Source: CALECP01 sp964389925
Lineage (GTDB): Bacteria > Chloroflexota > Anaerolineae > Promineifilales > Promineifilaceae
Assembly: GCA_964389925.1 (NCBI GenBank)
Contig: CAYMGE010000021.1
Location: 5,165-69,164, forward strand
Direction: 5' to 3'
Length of the DNA stretch: 64,000 bases
Under the pieces are notes generated by a model. It was not told the DNA's origin. It worked only from the letters and a program-made list of their open reading frames with translations, and ran no database searches. Positions 9,066-16,743 of this stretch are shown here, piece after piece. Each line of letters opens with the position of its first letter. Position 1 is the first letter of the stretch. A program made the translations under genes and the position numbers.

Positions 9066-12041
9066 CTAAGAGGTTCTATCTTTCGGAAAGGTGGAACCTC
9101 TGGTATGGAACAACGAAAGTGCTGTCATCAAGCCAATTAGCAACATTGATAGCATAATTGGACTAAGTTGGTCGCTAATCGTCAGGTTGCTAAAGGTGAT
9201 AGCGGTTGGGACGTTGACGGTGAAGGTGACGCTGTTTTCGGCCGAGACCGAGCCATCCGCTGCGCGGACGCGGCCGATGAATGTGTAGATGCCGGCTGCG
9301 GCCGATTGCGGCACAGTTGTCCCATATTCATGCTCCGTATCGCCATGCGCCATATCAATTGGAGTGTCTAACTGACTCATCGACGACAGCACATTTCCTG
9401 CTGAGTCTCGCACCTCCCAATCCCACAGCGTACTTGTCGTTGCGAGATAGTTGTTGCTCGCCTCAATTCCCAAACTGACCGTTTCACCCGGCACAAACGT
9501 AGCTCTGTTGTTGGTTGCCTGAACTCGGCCGACGATCAGCGGCGGTGTGGGTGTTCCGATGTTGACGGTTTGTGATGCACAGTTGTCATTTTCATTGTAT
9601 TCATCAACGACATTTGTCGTGTCAACACAAACAGAGACAGTATGGGAACCGCTGCCCGTCAGCGTGAACGCATCAGTCTCGCGTTCATCTGATGAACAAT
9701 CTGGCACAACCGTCGATGATTCGATGTCATCATCGATCAACGCACCGTTATGACGATACTCAACCACAAAATCTTCCGTGATCTCTTCGGAGCCACAATT
9801 GATCATTTCAACTCGTAAGCCGAGTCGTGTTCCGCTCGCCACTGTATCCCCGTCGCGGATCAGTTGGTTGCTACTATTGGTCACTCGGAAGAGGCTGATT
9901 TCTATGTTCTTGCCCGGACTACCGCTCACGTTGAGTTGAAACGTCGCGCAGTTGTTGTTTTCATCCGACTCAGCGACGATGTTGGTTGTGTCGAGGCAGA
10001 CTTCAAACGTATGGAGACCACTGCCTGAAATATCAAACGTGATCGTTTCATCCTTTGTTTCGAGACAATCTGCGTCAAGCGAACTCGTTTCGATGTCATC
10101 GCCTAACAATGTGCCATTATCACGATATTCGAGCGTAAAGTCGGCCGACACGTCCGTTCCGCCGCAGTTTTTATGATAAGACCTGATTCGCAGATCGGTC
10201 AGATTGCTGACAGTTGCCCCGTCCGATAGGGTCTCGCCCGTGTCGCGGTTTGTCACCTCCAGTCGGTCGATCACCAAATCAGCTTGCCCACTCCCTGAAC
10301 TTCCACATCCAACTTGATAGCTGCCACTGCTGTAAACATAGCTCGCCACCATCCCATCTGGATTAACCGTGACACCCGGAATGTGTCCTTCTTGTTGCGC
10401 GTCGCGGTCGGCCGTGAAGCAGAGATAATCATTTGTGCGTTGTTCGCGTGCATTGGCCTTTAATGTTGCCAACTCGGAACTGCCCGTCGTGCAGGCGTTC
10501 AAAAAGGCGCGGCAGATGACGAGAGCCGCTAAATCTCGAGCAATTGGATCATCGGGGCTAAAGTTGGCTTGGTCGATCACTAAGCCCAAGTCACACGCCT
10601 TGCGGATGACGGGATCAGTTGTATCGTTGTAGGAACAGGTAACGGAGCCAGTCCCTTGATGTTTAAGGAGGGGTTGCATCACCATATAGATGAGGTCTTG
10701 GCGGGTTGCATTGTTGAGCGGCCGAAACGTATCGTCGCTAAACCCATTGACAATTCCATCGCGGAATAGCATTTCGGCTGCTCGTATTATCTCTCCATCA
10801 CCGCTCATATCGTTGAATACGTTGGTTGGTGGGGGTAAAAGGGCGAACCCATCGGCCGAACTGTATTGATACATCCAATGTGCCACGATGATCGCCACAT
10901 GCTGGCGCAGAATCGGTTCATCAGGGTCATAAAAGCGTCGTTGCACACCATCAATTGTTGTCGTGCGTCCCTGAATGAGACCTGCATCGAACAGGGCTTG
11001 GATCGCGTCATAACGCGGATGATTGGTTGGGATATCGCAGAAAGTCGTGTTAGGCGATTCACACGTGACGATGTTCGCCTCTCGATGCTCTAGCCTGTCT
11101 GTAAAGTTTGCACTGACGACAACGCCATCACGAATCAGTTGTGTGCCAGACGCGAGCCAATCATTCATCGTTGAACCTTCGGAATCGACGGGGCTATTGG
11201 CATAATCAAAGTAAAAGTGAACGTGATGTCCACCCGAACTACCCGCACATCCCCCCATCTCACCCGATGCCGTTGTCGTGAATCCAACTGGGTCTTTATA
11301 TGCGATACTCTCGCCTATTGACCAGTTGACCGTATCCGTGCGGCGGATATGTTGATACCACAAGCGCAAGCCATCTGAACGTTGGAAGGCGACGCAGGTA
11401 TCGGCCGAATTCGGATTGACATAGACAACAACCCCGTCATCAGCCGCATGAACGCTGTCTGAACCATATTGTGGCGTACCAAAATCATACGCATCTTGGG
11501 AACCACCGTGCGGACTTTGGTTGTAACGCCACGACTGGTTGACCGCCCACGGCAAGCCCGGTATCGTGACGGAAGTGGGAACACGCCTTTCTTCTCCTCG
11601 CGTTGGCGAATTGTAAAGGATTGCGCGACTTTGTGTAGATAGAACAGACGCTGGCAACTGCGACAATATCATGCGATATTCTAGCTCCGTTTCCAGAAAC
11701 AGAACCCACTCGCCATCCTGTTTATGCGCTACGGCCAGCATAATGTCGGGAAAGTTCCCGTGTAGCCGTTCGATTTTCTCAGCATCCGCAACGAGTGGAT
11801 AACTTGTCAAATTGAGAAAAGCCCATTCGCCATCATGAACGATGCTGCTGACCTCAAATGGCGCGTATTCCGGGCGTACAGACGTTTCTCGTGTATTCAC
11901 TTTCTCGGCCGCCTGCCGACGAATTTGCATTTCATCTGAATCTAGAAGGACGGGTTGATCGGCCGAGTCAGCAAACGCAATCGACACCGTGAATACCAAC
12001 AAAACCACCATGCAAGACTGAAACAATCTGGAAAAAGTCAT
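9066..12041 (-). CDS. Surface protein: M23-like peptidase, SLH repeats, CARDB repeats, PTA-type C-terminal anchor
   Basis: A 991-residue protein with a signal peptide (FQSCMVVLLVFTVSIAFA). In order: an N-terminal unassigned region; a LysM/M23-type endopeptidase domain (about residues 165-290) with the zinc-site residues of HGGSQDAYDFG and HHVHFYF; S-layer-homology segments (about 330-470: FCDIPTNHPRYDAIQALFDAGLI, VFNDMSGDG, GFSDDTFRPLNNATR). Two CARDB-type repeats follow (each with LEYR-NG, DDIE-S, HT-VCLDTTN or HTVSVCVDTTN, and E-NNCA/ENDNCA), then one more Ig-like domain. The tail is VPTAITFSN, a hydrophobic helix and basic residues, like a sorting or anchoring signal. GGAG sits 7 nt before the ATG. 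It is the downstream partner of a paralogous M23/SLH gene. Confidence 0.82.
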   Translation of the reverse strand: MTFSRLFQSCMVVLLVFTVSIAFADSADQPVLLDSDEMQIRRQAAEKVNTRETSVRPEYAPFEVSSIVHDGEWAFLNLTSYPLVADAEKIERLHGNFPDIMLAVAHKQDGEWVLFLETELEYRMILSQLPASVLSTQSRAILYNSPTRGEERRVPTSVTIPGLPWAVNQSWRYNQSPHGGSQDAYDFGTPQYGSDSVHAADDGVVVYVNPNSADTCVAFQRSDGLRLWYQHIRRTDTVNWSIGESIAYKDPVGFTTTASGEMGGCAGSSGGHHVHFYFDYANSPVDSEGSTMNDWLASGTQLIRDGVVVSANFTDRLEHREANIVTCESPNTTFCDIPTNHPRYDAIQALFDAGLIQGRTTTIDGVQRRFYDPDEPILRQHVAIIVAHWMYQYSSADGFALLPPPTNVFNDMSGDGEIIRAAEMLFRDGIVNGFSDDTFRPLNNATRQDLIYMVMQPLLKHQGTGSVTCSYNDTTDPVIRKACDLGLVIDQANFSPDDPIARDLAALVICRAFLNACTTGSSELATLKANAREQRTNDYLCFTADRDAQQEGHIPGVTVNPDGMVASYVYSSGSYQVGCGSSGSGQADLVIDRLEVTNRDTGETLSDGATVSNLTDLRIRSYHKNCGGTDVSADFTLEYRDNGTLLGDDIETSSLDADCLETKDETITFDISGSGLHTFEVCLDTTNIVAESDENNNCATFQLNVSGSPGKNIEISLFRVTNSSNQLIRDGDTVASGTRLGLRVEMINCGSEEITEDFVVEYRHNGALIDDDIESSTVVPDCSSDERETDAFTLTGSGSHTVSVCVDTTNVVDEYNENDNCASQTVNIGTPTPPLIVGRVQATNNRATFVPGETVSLGIEASNNYLATTSTLWDWEVRDSAGNVLSSMSQLDTPIDMAHGDTEHEYGTTVPQSAAAGIYTFIGRVRAADGSVSAENSVTFTVNVPTAITFSNLTISDQLSPIMLSMLLIGLMTALSLFHTRGSTFPKDRTS

Positions 12042-12055
12042 GTTTATCTCCTACA

Positions 12056-12087
12056 GGAAGCGTCACGTGTTCCAGCGTGACACTTCC
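12056..12087. promoter_or_regulatory. Intercistronic hairpin next to a ribosome binding site
   Basis: GGAAG-CGTCACG pairs with CGTGAC-A-CTTCC around an 8-nt loop between the two M23/SLH genes. It ends 3 nt short of the GGAG Shine-Dalgarno (12049-12053) of the downstream gene, so it could act as a processing or translation-modulating stem, or as a partial terminator. Confidence 0.45.
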
Positions 12088-12101
12088 ACCCAATCCCCCG
12101 A

Positions 12102-15100
12102 TCACTCTCCGCTTTCAATCTTTGGCATAACGGTGATATTTTCAGGCGATGTCCGTCCTTCCACGTTACGAGCATTCAGTTCTTCGATTTCAAGATAATC
12201 AAAGCGAGAAGTTACGCCTGTATTCGTGCCAGGTTTAGAATACAAGCCAACATATGCGCTGCCTGATAATCCGACGTTGCTGCTGTAAACGGAGCAACCA
12301 TCGGCAAGTAAGGTCACAGTTGATCCTTCAACTCTTGCCTCAAGTGTGTTCCATCCCTGATTCATGTCGATGCAACTGCTATTGCTTTCTGCGATAGTCG
12401 AAAACCCTGAACCAGAACGACGCTCCAAACGCCACGATTGTGAAACGGGATTGACTGTAAATAGCAGATAATTTTCCCAGCTTGTCCATTCAAAGAGCAA
12501 GCCGTAGCGTACAGGTGAATTGTCTGCCATTCTAACATTGGTTTTAGCACTATAGTCAACGTTACCAACACCTATTCCAACGAGGCCAAGATACCAATTG
12601 GCTGTGTTATGTGTAATCTCGTAATACTCTCCACTGCGGTATCCAATTGTGAAATTAGGGTCGTTGGATGAAGTCGGCCACCCACTACTGGAATCTCGGA
12701 AGTCGTCTCTGTAGTAGAATGCGAGATTGTCTGTGTAATCACACGCATAATCTGTCCATGCAGATGTGCCAGACGAGTTGTATGAGCGAACGTGATAGCA
12801 GTACCGTGTGTTTGGTTCAAGCCCAGTGACGACAAACTGAGTAGAGTTTGCACCGACAGTGCCGACAGTCCCTATATCAGTGCCGATTTGGAAGCCTTCC
12901 TCATTGCCAGAGTTGTCTTGCCATGTGACACGCATTCGATTTGCGTCGAGCGGCTGCACCTGTACGTTTGTTGGGGCTGCGGGAGGGTTTGATTGCGTTG
13001 TTGTGCAGGCTTGATTTGACCAATCCGACACTCCAGATGAATTATATGCAGCAACTTGGTAACAATATCGTGTCCCAGCCGACAACCCACTAGCTGTAAA
13101 GGTTGTTACGTTAGCTGGTACATCGGGGTAGCTTGTCGCATTATCTTGTTTGACCATGAACCCAAGTTCATTGCTGCTTGCATCTGTCCAATTCAGTCGG
13201 ATCTGTGATTGTCCTTGAGCCGTAACCTGTAAGTTTGTTGGCTTGTTGGGTATCGGTTCGCCTGCATTGGTTGTCGCGCACACTTGATTTGACCAATCAG
13301 AAGCCCCGTCATCGTTGTATGCACGGACAGTAAAGCAATATTGCGTATCGGGTGCTAAGTTGTTGACTACAAAGCTAGTCGTATTTGCCGCAACATTTGT
13401 ATAGGAAGTCTGACTATCTCGACGGATGCTGAACCCATCTTCATTATTCGAGTTGTCAACCCACGTCAATCGGATTCGTTCTGTGTCGATCACATTCGCT
13501 TGAAGATTGGTTGGAGAATTGGGTGACTGTGAAGGAGGAGAATCGGGACGTGTTTTATACAAAATCGAGGGTAAAAAGTTCGAGAACACAAATACTTGTG
13601 GAGGATTTCCAGCTGCATCAAACAGCCGTTCTCTTGCCGCGACAAGTTCATCAGAGGCAGAAAAGCCAGCTACGCTCGAGAAACGTCCCGAGTTGATGCA
13701 ACCGTCTCCTTCACACATTTTATAATAGAACCTTGCAACAATGGTTGCCCATTGAGCGCGAGTAGCAGACTGTTGAGGTCCAAAGCAGGGAAATTCAACA
13801 CCAAGCTGTTCGCAAATTCCCCCCGCCTGTGAATATCCTCCAATTACACCGAGTCGGCAAGCAAGCATAATATCCTCGAAGTAAGCACTACTTTGAGGAA
13901 CATCTGTAAATCTGTCTATTGTATAACCATCTTTTTGGCAAATGCCTCCATCACCTAGATCACATTGGTCATCTGAGCAGTAGTTTTGTTTCAAAATGTT
14001 CAGAAAAAGGGAAACAGCGCGTTCTCTGATGATGGGCAAATCTGGAAAGAAACATGGTGCATCCTGTGTGCATGAGTACCCTTGAGTTGGAGTTGTATAA
14101 GTTACTCTCTCAAGCAATCCTTCATCATACAGCCAATTGGCTGCATTTCGAATAAGAATGCTGGTATCAGCAGATGCGTTTTCTGCATTTGCGAAATGAA
14201 TTTGAAGCGAGTTATCGGTAGTATAGTCAGACAGATCATTGCCATTGTGCCGAATACGATATGCAACAAGGGCAGATTGTCCAAATGTTTGCGAATCATG
14301 TGGATCGAAGTACCGTACACTTGCGCTGATTTCGTTGAAGGAAGCTTCTTCATGTCTTCCGTTGTAAAACCTTCGTGAATATAGAGCTACTACGTCCTCG
14401 TAATGAGTCTCACCCAACTGGAAGTCGACAAAGGGTGTATTTGAATATTCTCTCAAATCGTCCTCTCGAATCCAGTAGTGTTTTGTGGGATCTGGTGTTG
14501 CACTATCAGAAGAAGCCCCAATCAAATCTCCTTGGTTGAAGGTCACTAGCCAATAAAGCGGCCCATCATCTCCATCGCGTTGTGGATTTTGAATTCCCTC
14601 ACCAGATACGGTTCTACCCATTCCATATTGTTTGACATAACCGATGACCGGTTTATCATCGTTTGGTTCTTCATATATTGGAAATGTATCATGAGCGTAG
14701 ACGACTGTTCGTTTGAGACAAAATGACGAGCCAACATAAGGTACATTAGCATCACAGTCTACCCGATTTGTAAACGAATGCCGAAAATGCTCGGTGCTAC
14801 TCTGGCACAATTGTTCACTGCTCACAATGTTTATGAAGCAATTCGATGGATGAGCTAAGTACCAGTCACCTAACATAATTCCGTATTTATCCGCACTATT
14901 AGCCACATCGGGAATATTGAGATGGATATGACCTGCTTTGTCATCTTGCTCTGCCTTTTGTCTACAAGGACTGCCTACATCGATATCGCCCAGCGCATAC
15001 TCGCCAAGGTATGTACCTGGCACTACCCGAAGATGACCCGATGTAGCGTGCATTTTTATGTAGTTTGGAACTGTATTTGGATTTAGATGGACATAATCAA

Positions 15101-15539
15101 TCTGTCGCGAAAAATTTTGTTCCGCTACATCGCTATCTGGATTGTTAAAGTCCGTAAGTTGAGATTCATGATGTAATATCTTAATTGTTGCAGCTTTGCC
15201 CTTTTCACAAAAGCTAACGATCTTTCCTGCTGCCATAGCTAAAACCGAGTTATCAACTCCAGACTGTGTTGTGTCCTGTTCAACAAAATCTATTCCATCA
15301 TTAGGAGTCTCATGCCACATACTTGCTCTAGTGCTGCTATGACGAGTTTGACCTTCCAAAAATGGCCAATAAAAGTAATTGTCATTAGAGAAAATAAGTG
15401 GCAGTGGAGCGTAGTCTGGAGGCGATTCTACTACGGTTTCTGTGTCGGATGCCTTAAGTGAGTTACTTGATACAAATGTGGCGCAAACTATGAGTGCTAG
15501 TAAAACCCATAGCTGATTAAGAGTATGTTTAGCTTTCAT
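12102..15539 (-). CDS. Surface protein: M23-like, SH3-like, SLH, three FN3 and a C-terminal LamG/3-keto-disaccharide-like domain
   Basis: A 1145-residue protein. The start at 15539 is chosen because AAGGAG sits 8 nt upstream and the signal peptide follows at once (LWVLLALIVCATFVSS). Order: a degenerate M23-like domain (DGIDF and GHIHLNI, with HILHH-type insertions), an SH3-like region (about 300-390), SLH-like segments (about 450-640), then three fibronectin type III repeats (each with LxWxDNS/DAS, GFxI/VxxD, TxYCxxVRAY). A concanavalin-like C-terminal domain begins YYRDDFRDSSSGWP. No hydrophobic C-terminal anchor. The gene has no TCGGCCGA octamer over 3.4 kb and is visibly more AT-rich than its neighbours, suggesting later acquisition. 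It is probably a cell-wall-associated hydrolase or adhesin. Confidence 0.78.
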   Translation of the reverse strand: MKAKHTLNQLWVLLALIVCATFVSSNSLKASDTETVVESPPDYAPLPLIFSNDNYFYWPFLEGQTRHSSTRASMWHETPNDGIDFVEQDTTQSGVDNSVLAMAAGKIVSFCEKGKAATIKILHHESQLTDFNNPDSDVAEQNFSRQIDYVHLNPNTVPNYIKMHATSGHLRVVPGTYLGEYALGDIDVGSPCRQKAEQDDKAGHIHLNIPDVANSADKYGIMLGDWYLAHPSNCFINIVSSEQLCQSSTEHFRHSFTNRVDCDANVPYVGSSFCLKRTVVYAHDTFPIYEEPNDDKPVIGYVKQYGMGRTVSGEGIQNPQRDGDDGPLYWLVTFNQGDLIGASSDSATPDPTKHYWIREDDLREYSNTPFVDFQLGETHYEDVVALYSRRFYNGRHEEASFNEISASVRYFDPHDSQTFGQSALVAYRIRHNGNDLSDYTTDNSLQIHFANAENASADTSILIRNAANWLYDEGLLERVTYTTPTQGYSCTQDAPCFFPDLPIIRERAVSLFLNILKQNYCSDDQCDLGDGGICQKDGYTIDRFTDVPQSSAYFEDIMLACRLGVIGGYSQAGGICEQLGVEFPCFGPQQSATRAQWATIVARFYYKMCEGDGCINSGRFSSVAGFSASDELVAARERLFDAAGNPPQVFVFSNFLPSILYKTRPDSPPSQSPNSPTNLQANVIDTERIRLTWVDNSNNEDGFSIRRDSQTSYTNVAANTTSFVVNNLAPDTQYCFTVRAYNDDGASDWSNQVCATTNAGEPIPNKPTNLQVTAQGQSQIRLNWTDASSNELGFMVKQDNATSYPDVPANVTTFTASGLSAGTRYCYQVAAYNSSGVSDWSNQACTTTQSNPPAAPTNVQVQPLDANRMRVTWQDNSGNEEGFQIGTDIGTVGTVGANSTQFVVTGLEPNTRYCYHVRSYNSSGTSAWTDYACDYTDNLAFYYRDDFRDSSSGWPTSSNDPNFTIGYRSGEYYEITHNTANWYLGLVGIGVGNVDYSAKTNVRMADNSPVRYGLLFEWTSWENYLLFTVNPVSQSWRLERRSGSGFSTIAESNSSCIDMNQGWNTLEARVEGSTVTLLADGCSVYSSNVGLSGSAYVGLYSKPGTNTGVTSRFDYLEIEELNARNVEGRTSPENITVMPKIESGE

Positions 15540-15655
15540 GTCATGTTCTCCTTTGAATTCCAGATATTTGAGTGGTGCTAAAAGCACATTGCACAACTTG
15601 TGATTGATGAGAGCGCACGGCGGTTATATTGGTTGTCGAGTGCGTTAGATAAGTG

Positions 15656-15685
15656 TTGCGTTGCCCATAATCGCTAGTGTATGAT
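15656..15685 (+). promoter_or_regulatory. Candidate sigma-70-type promoter for the hicA-remnant/hicB unit
   Basis: TTGCGT (15656-15661), an 18-bp spacer and TATGAT (15680-15685), ending 7 nt before the ATG of the hicA remnant. Such spacing would yield an almost leaderless transcript. Based on motif match only. Confidence 0.35.
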
Positions 15686-15692
15686 TTGCGCT

Positions 15693-15725
15693 ATGGGCAA
15701 AGCGGATAAAATTCTTCAAAAGATA
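15693..15725 (+). pseudogene. hicA remnant: first ~11 codons only
   Basis: An ATG at 15693 reads MGKADKILQKI, the characteristic opening of HicA mRNA-interferase toxins of the MGKADKIL type. The reading then runs out of frame into hicB, whose own ATG starts at 15725. The rest of a ~70-80 codon hicA, including the catalytic histidine region, is missing. The simplest reading is a deletion that fused the toxin's 5' end to the antitoxin start, keeping the promoter for hicB. Confidence 0.6.
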
Positions 15726-16069
15726 TGGACTATCCTTTTGTCGTACATCCCCTCTCTCAAGAAGACGGTGGTGGCTATTTGATCACATTCCCCGATTTAC
15801 CCGGCTGCATGTCCGATGGTGAAACGCCCGAAGAGGCACTCAAAAATGGACGGGATGCTGCACACGCTTGGTTAGAGACCGCACGAGCATTTGGTGATCC
15901 CATTCCACAACCCAGTACACACAGCGAACGCGAGTCAATCCCGCGATTTCCTGAGTCTATAAGCAGGAAATTGGCAGCCCATGCACAACAACGGAAGATA
16001 ACCATCGATGATATGGTGATTGCGTTCGTTGCAGATGCGCTTGAAACCCAAGCAGGGCTGTCGATTTAA
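15725..16069 (+). CDS. hicB: HicB-family antitoxin (orphan)
   Basis: A 114-residue protein. Residues 1-60 are the partial RNase-H-like HicB fold with the family hallmarks GGGYLITFPDLPGCMSDGET and EEALKNGRDA. The C-terminal ~45 residues (ISRKLAAHAQQRKITIDDMVIAFVADAL) form a ribbon-helix-helix or HTH-like DNA-binding tail used for autorepression. HicB normally neutralises HicA; here only the first codons of hicA survive upstream, so the protein is probably a free-standing antitoxin or regulator. No Shine-Dalgarno precedes the ATG because the scar replaces the normal junction. Confidence 0.85.
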   Translation: MDYPFVVHPLSQEDGGGYLITFPDLPGCMSDGETPEEALKNGRDAAHAWLETARAFGDPIPQPSTHSERESIPRFPESISRKLAAHAQQRKITIDDMVIAFVADALETQAGLSI

Positions 16070-16103
16070 TTGTGGAGTGAATTTCAGTTACTTGCAGGTC
16101 TGT

Positions 16104-16134
16104 TTGCATTTTGATTCTCCTTTTTTGCTAAAAT
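16104..16134 (+). promoter_or_regulatory. Candidate promoter for the toxin-antitoxin pair
   Basis: TTGCAT (16104-16109), a 19-bp spacer and TAAAAT (16129-16134) preceded by TG-C, an extended -10. It lies 40 nt before the preferred antitoxin start. Confidence 0.35.
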
Positions 16135-16173
16135 GTGCCGATGAAAGCGTTAGTTGATTGTGTGAGGTTTGTC

Positions 16174-16419
16174 ATGACACAACTTGTGGTGAATTTTCGA
16201 GATGAACAGCGACTTCCATTTGTCGTGGAGTTGCTGCAAGCATTTGATTTTATTGAAAGCGTTGCGGTGCAACCCAGCAAGCGGCTGCAACAAGAATTGG
16301 ACGTGCCGCGTGAGGCACTGCACCAGATGTCGGAAGCTGCGCTAATGCGCGTTTGGGATAATGAACAGGATGCGGTCTACGATAATTGGAGGGAACTGTA
16401 TGGCGTTCCAGAAGGGTGA
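16174..16419 (+). CDS. Antitoxin of a MazF/PemK-type pair
   Basis: An 81-residue protein. The start at 16174 is chosen for GAGG (16164-16167) at good spacing; an in-frame ATG at 16141 would add 11 residues. The protein begins MTQLVVNF with DEQRLPFVVELLQAFDFI, a short acidic helix arrangement typical of small antitoxins that accompany type II MazF-like toxins, and ends in a charged helix. I do not see a clear AbrB or RHH motif. Its 3' end overlaps the toxin start by 20 nt, so the two are translationally coupled. Confidence 0.65.
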   Translation: MTQLVVNFRDEQRLPFVVELLQAFDFIESVAVQPSKRLQQELDVPREALHQMSEAALMRVWDNEQDAVYDNWRELYGVPEG

Positions 16420-16741
16420 TGTTGTCTTGGTGCCGATTCCCTTCACCAATCAGCGACAAAGCAAAGTGCGTCCGGTGATTGTCGTGAGTGGTGCAACGTA
16501 CCACGCGACGGAACCAGATATTATCTTGGCAGCGATCACGACGAATTTGTCGGCCGCAACCGCCCCTGTCGATTACATTCTCACCGAATGGCAAGCCGCC
16601 AACTTGCGTTTCCCATCTGCATTCAAGCCAATTCTGTTTACGATAGAGCCAAACTTGGTTGTTCATCGTATCGGCCGATTGCACCCCAACGACCAAGCTG
16701 CCATTGATACCCGCTTGCGCCGCATTTTTGAATTGACTTAA
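16400..16741 (+). CDS. MazF/PemK-type endoribonuclease toxin
   Basis: A 113-residue protein of standard MazF size. The start at 16400 follows GGAGGG (16388-16393). The opening FQKGDVVLVPIPFTNQRQSKVRPVIVVS is the classic PemK/MazF strand with the catalytic Arg of KVRPVIVV. The conserved Thr/Ser region AAITTNLSAA and the late RIGRLHPND also match. MazF toxins cut mRNA at short motifs. It converges on the subtilase gene with only 2 bp between the stops. Confidence 0.88.
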   Translation: MAFQKGDVVLVPIPFTNQRQSKVRPVIVVSGATYHATEPDIILAAITTNLSAATAPVDYILTEWQAANLRFPSAFKPILFTIEPNLVVHRIGRLHPNDQAAIDTRLRRIFELT

Positions 16742-16743
16742 CA

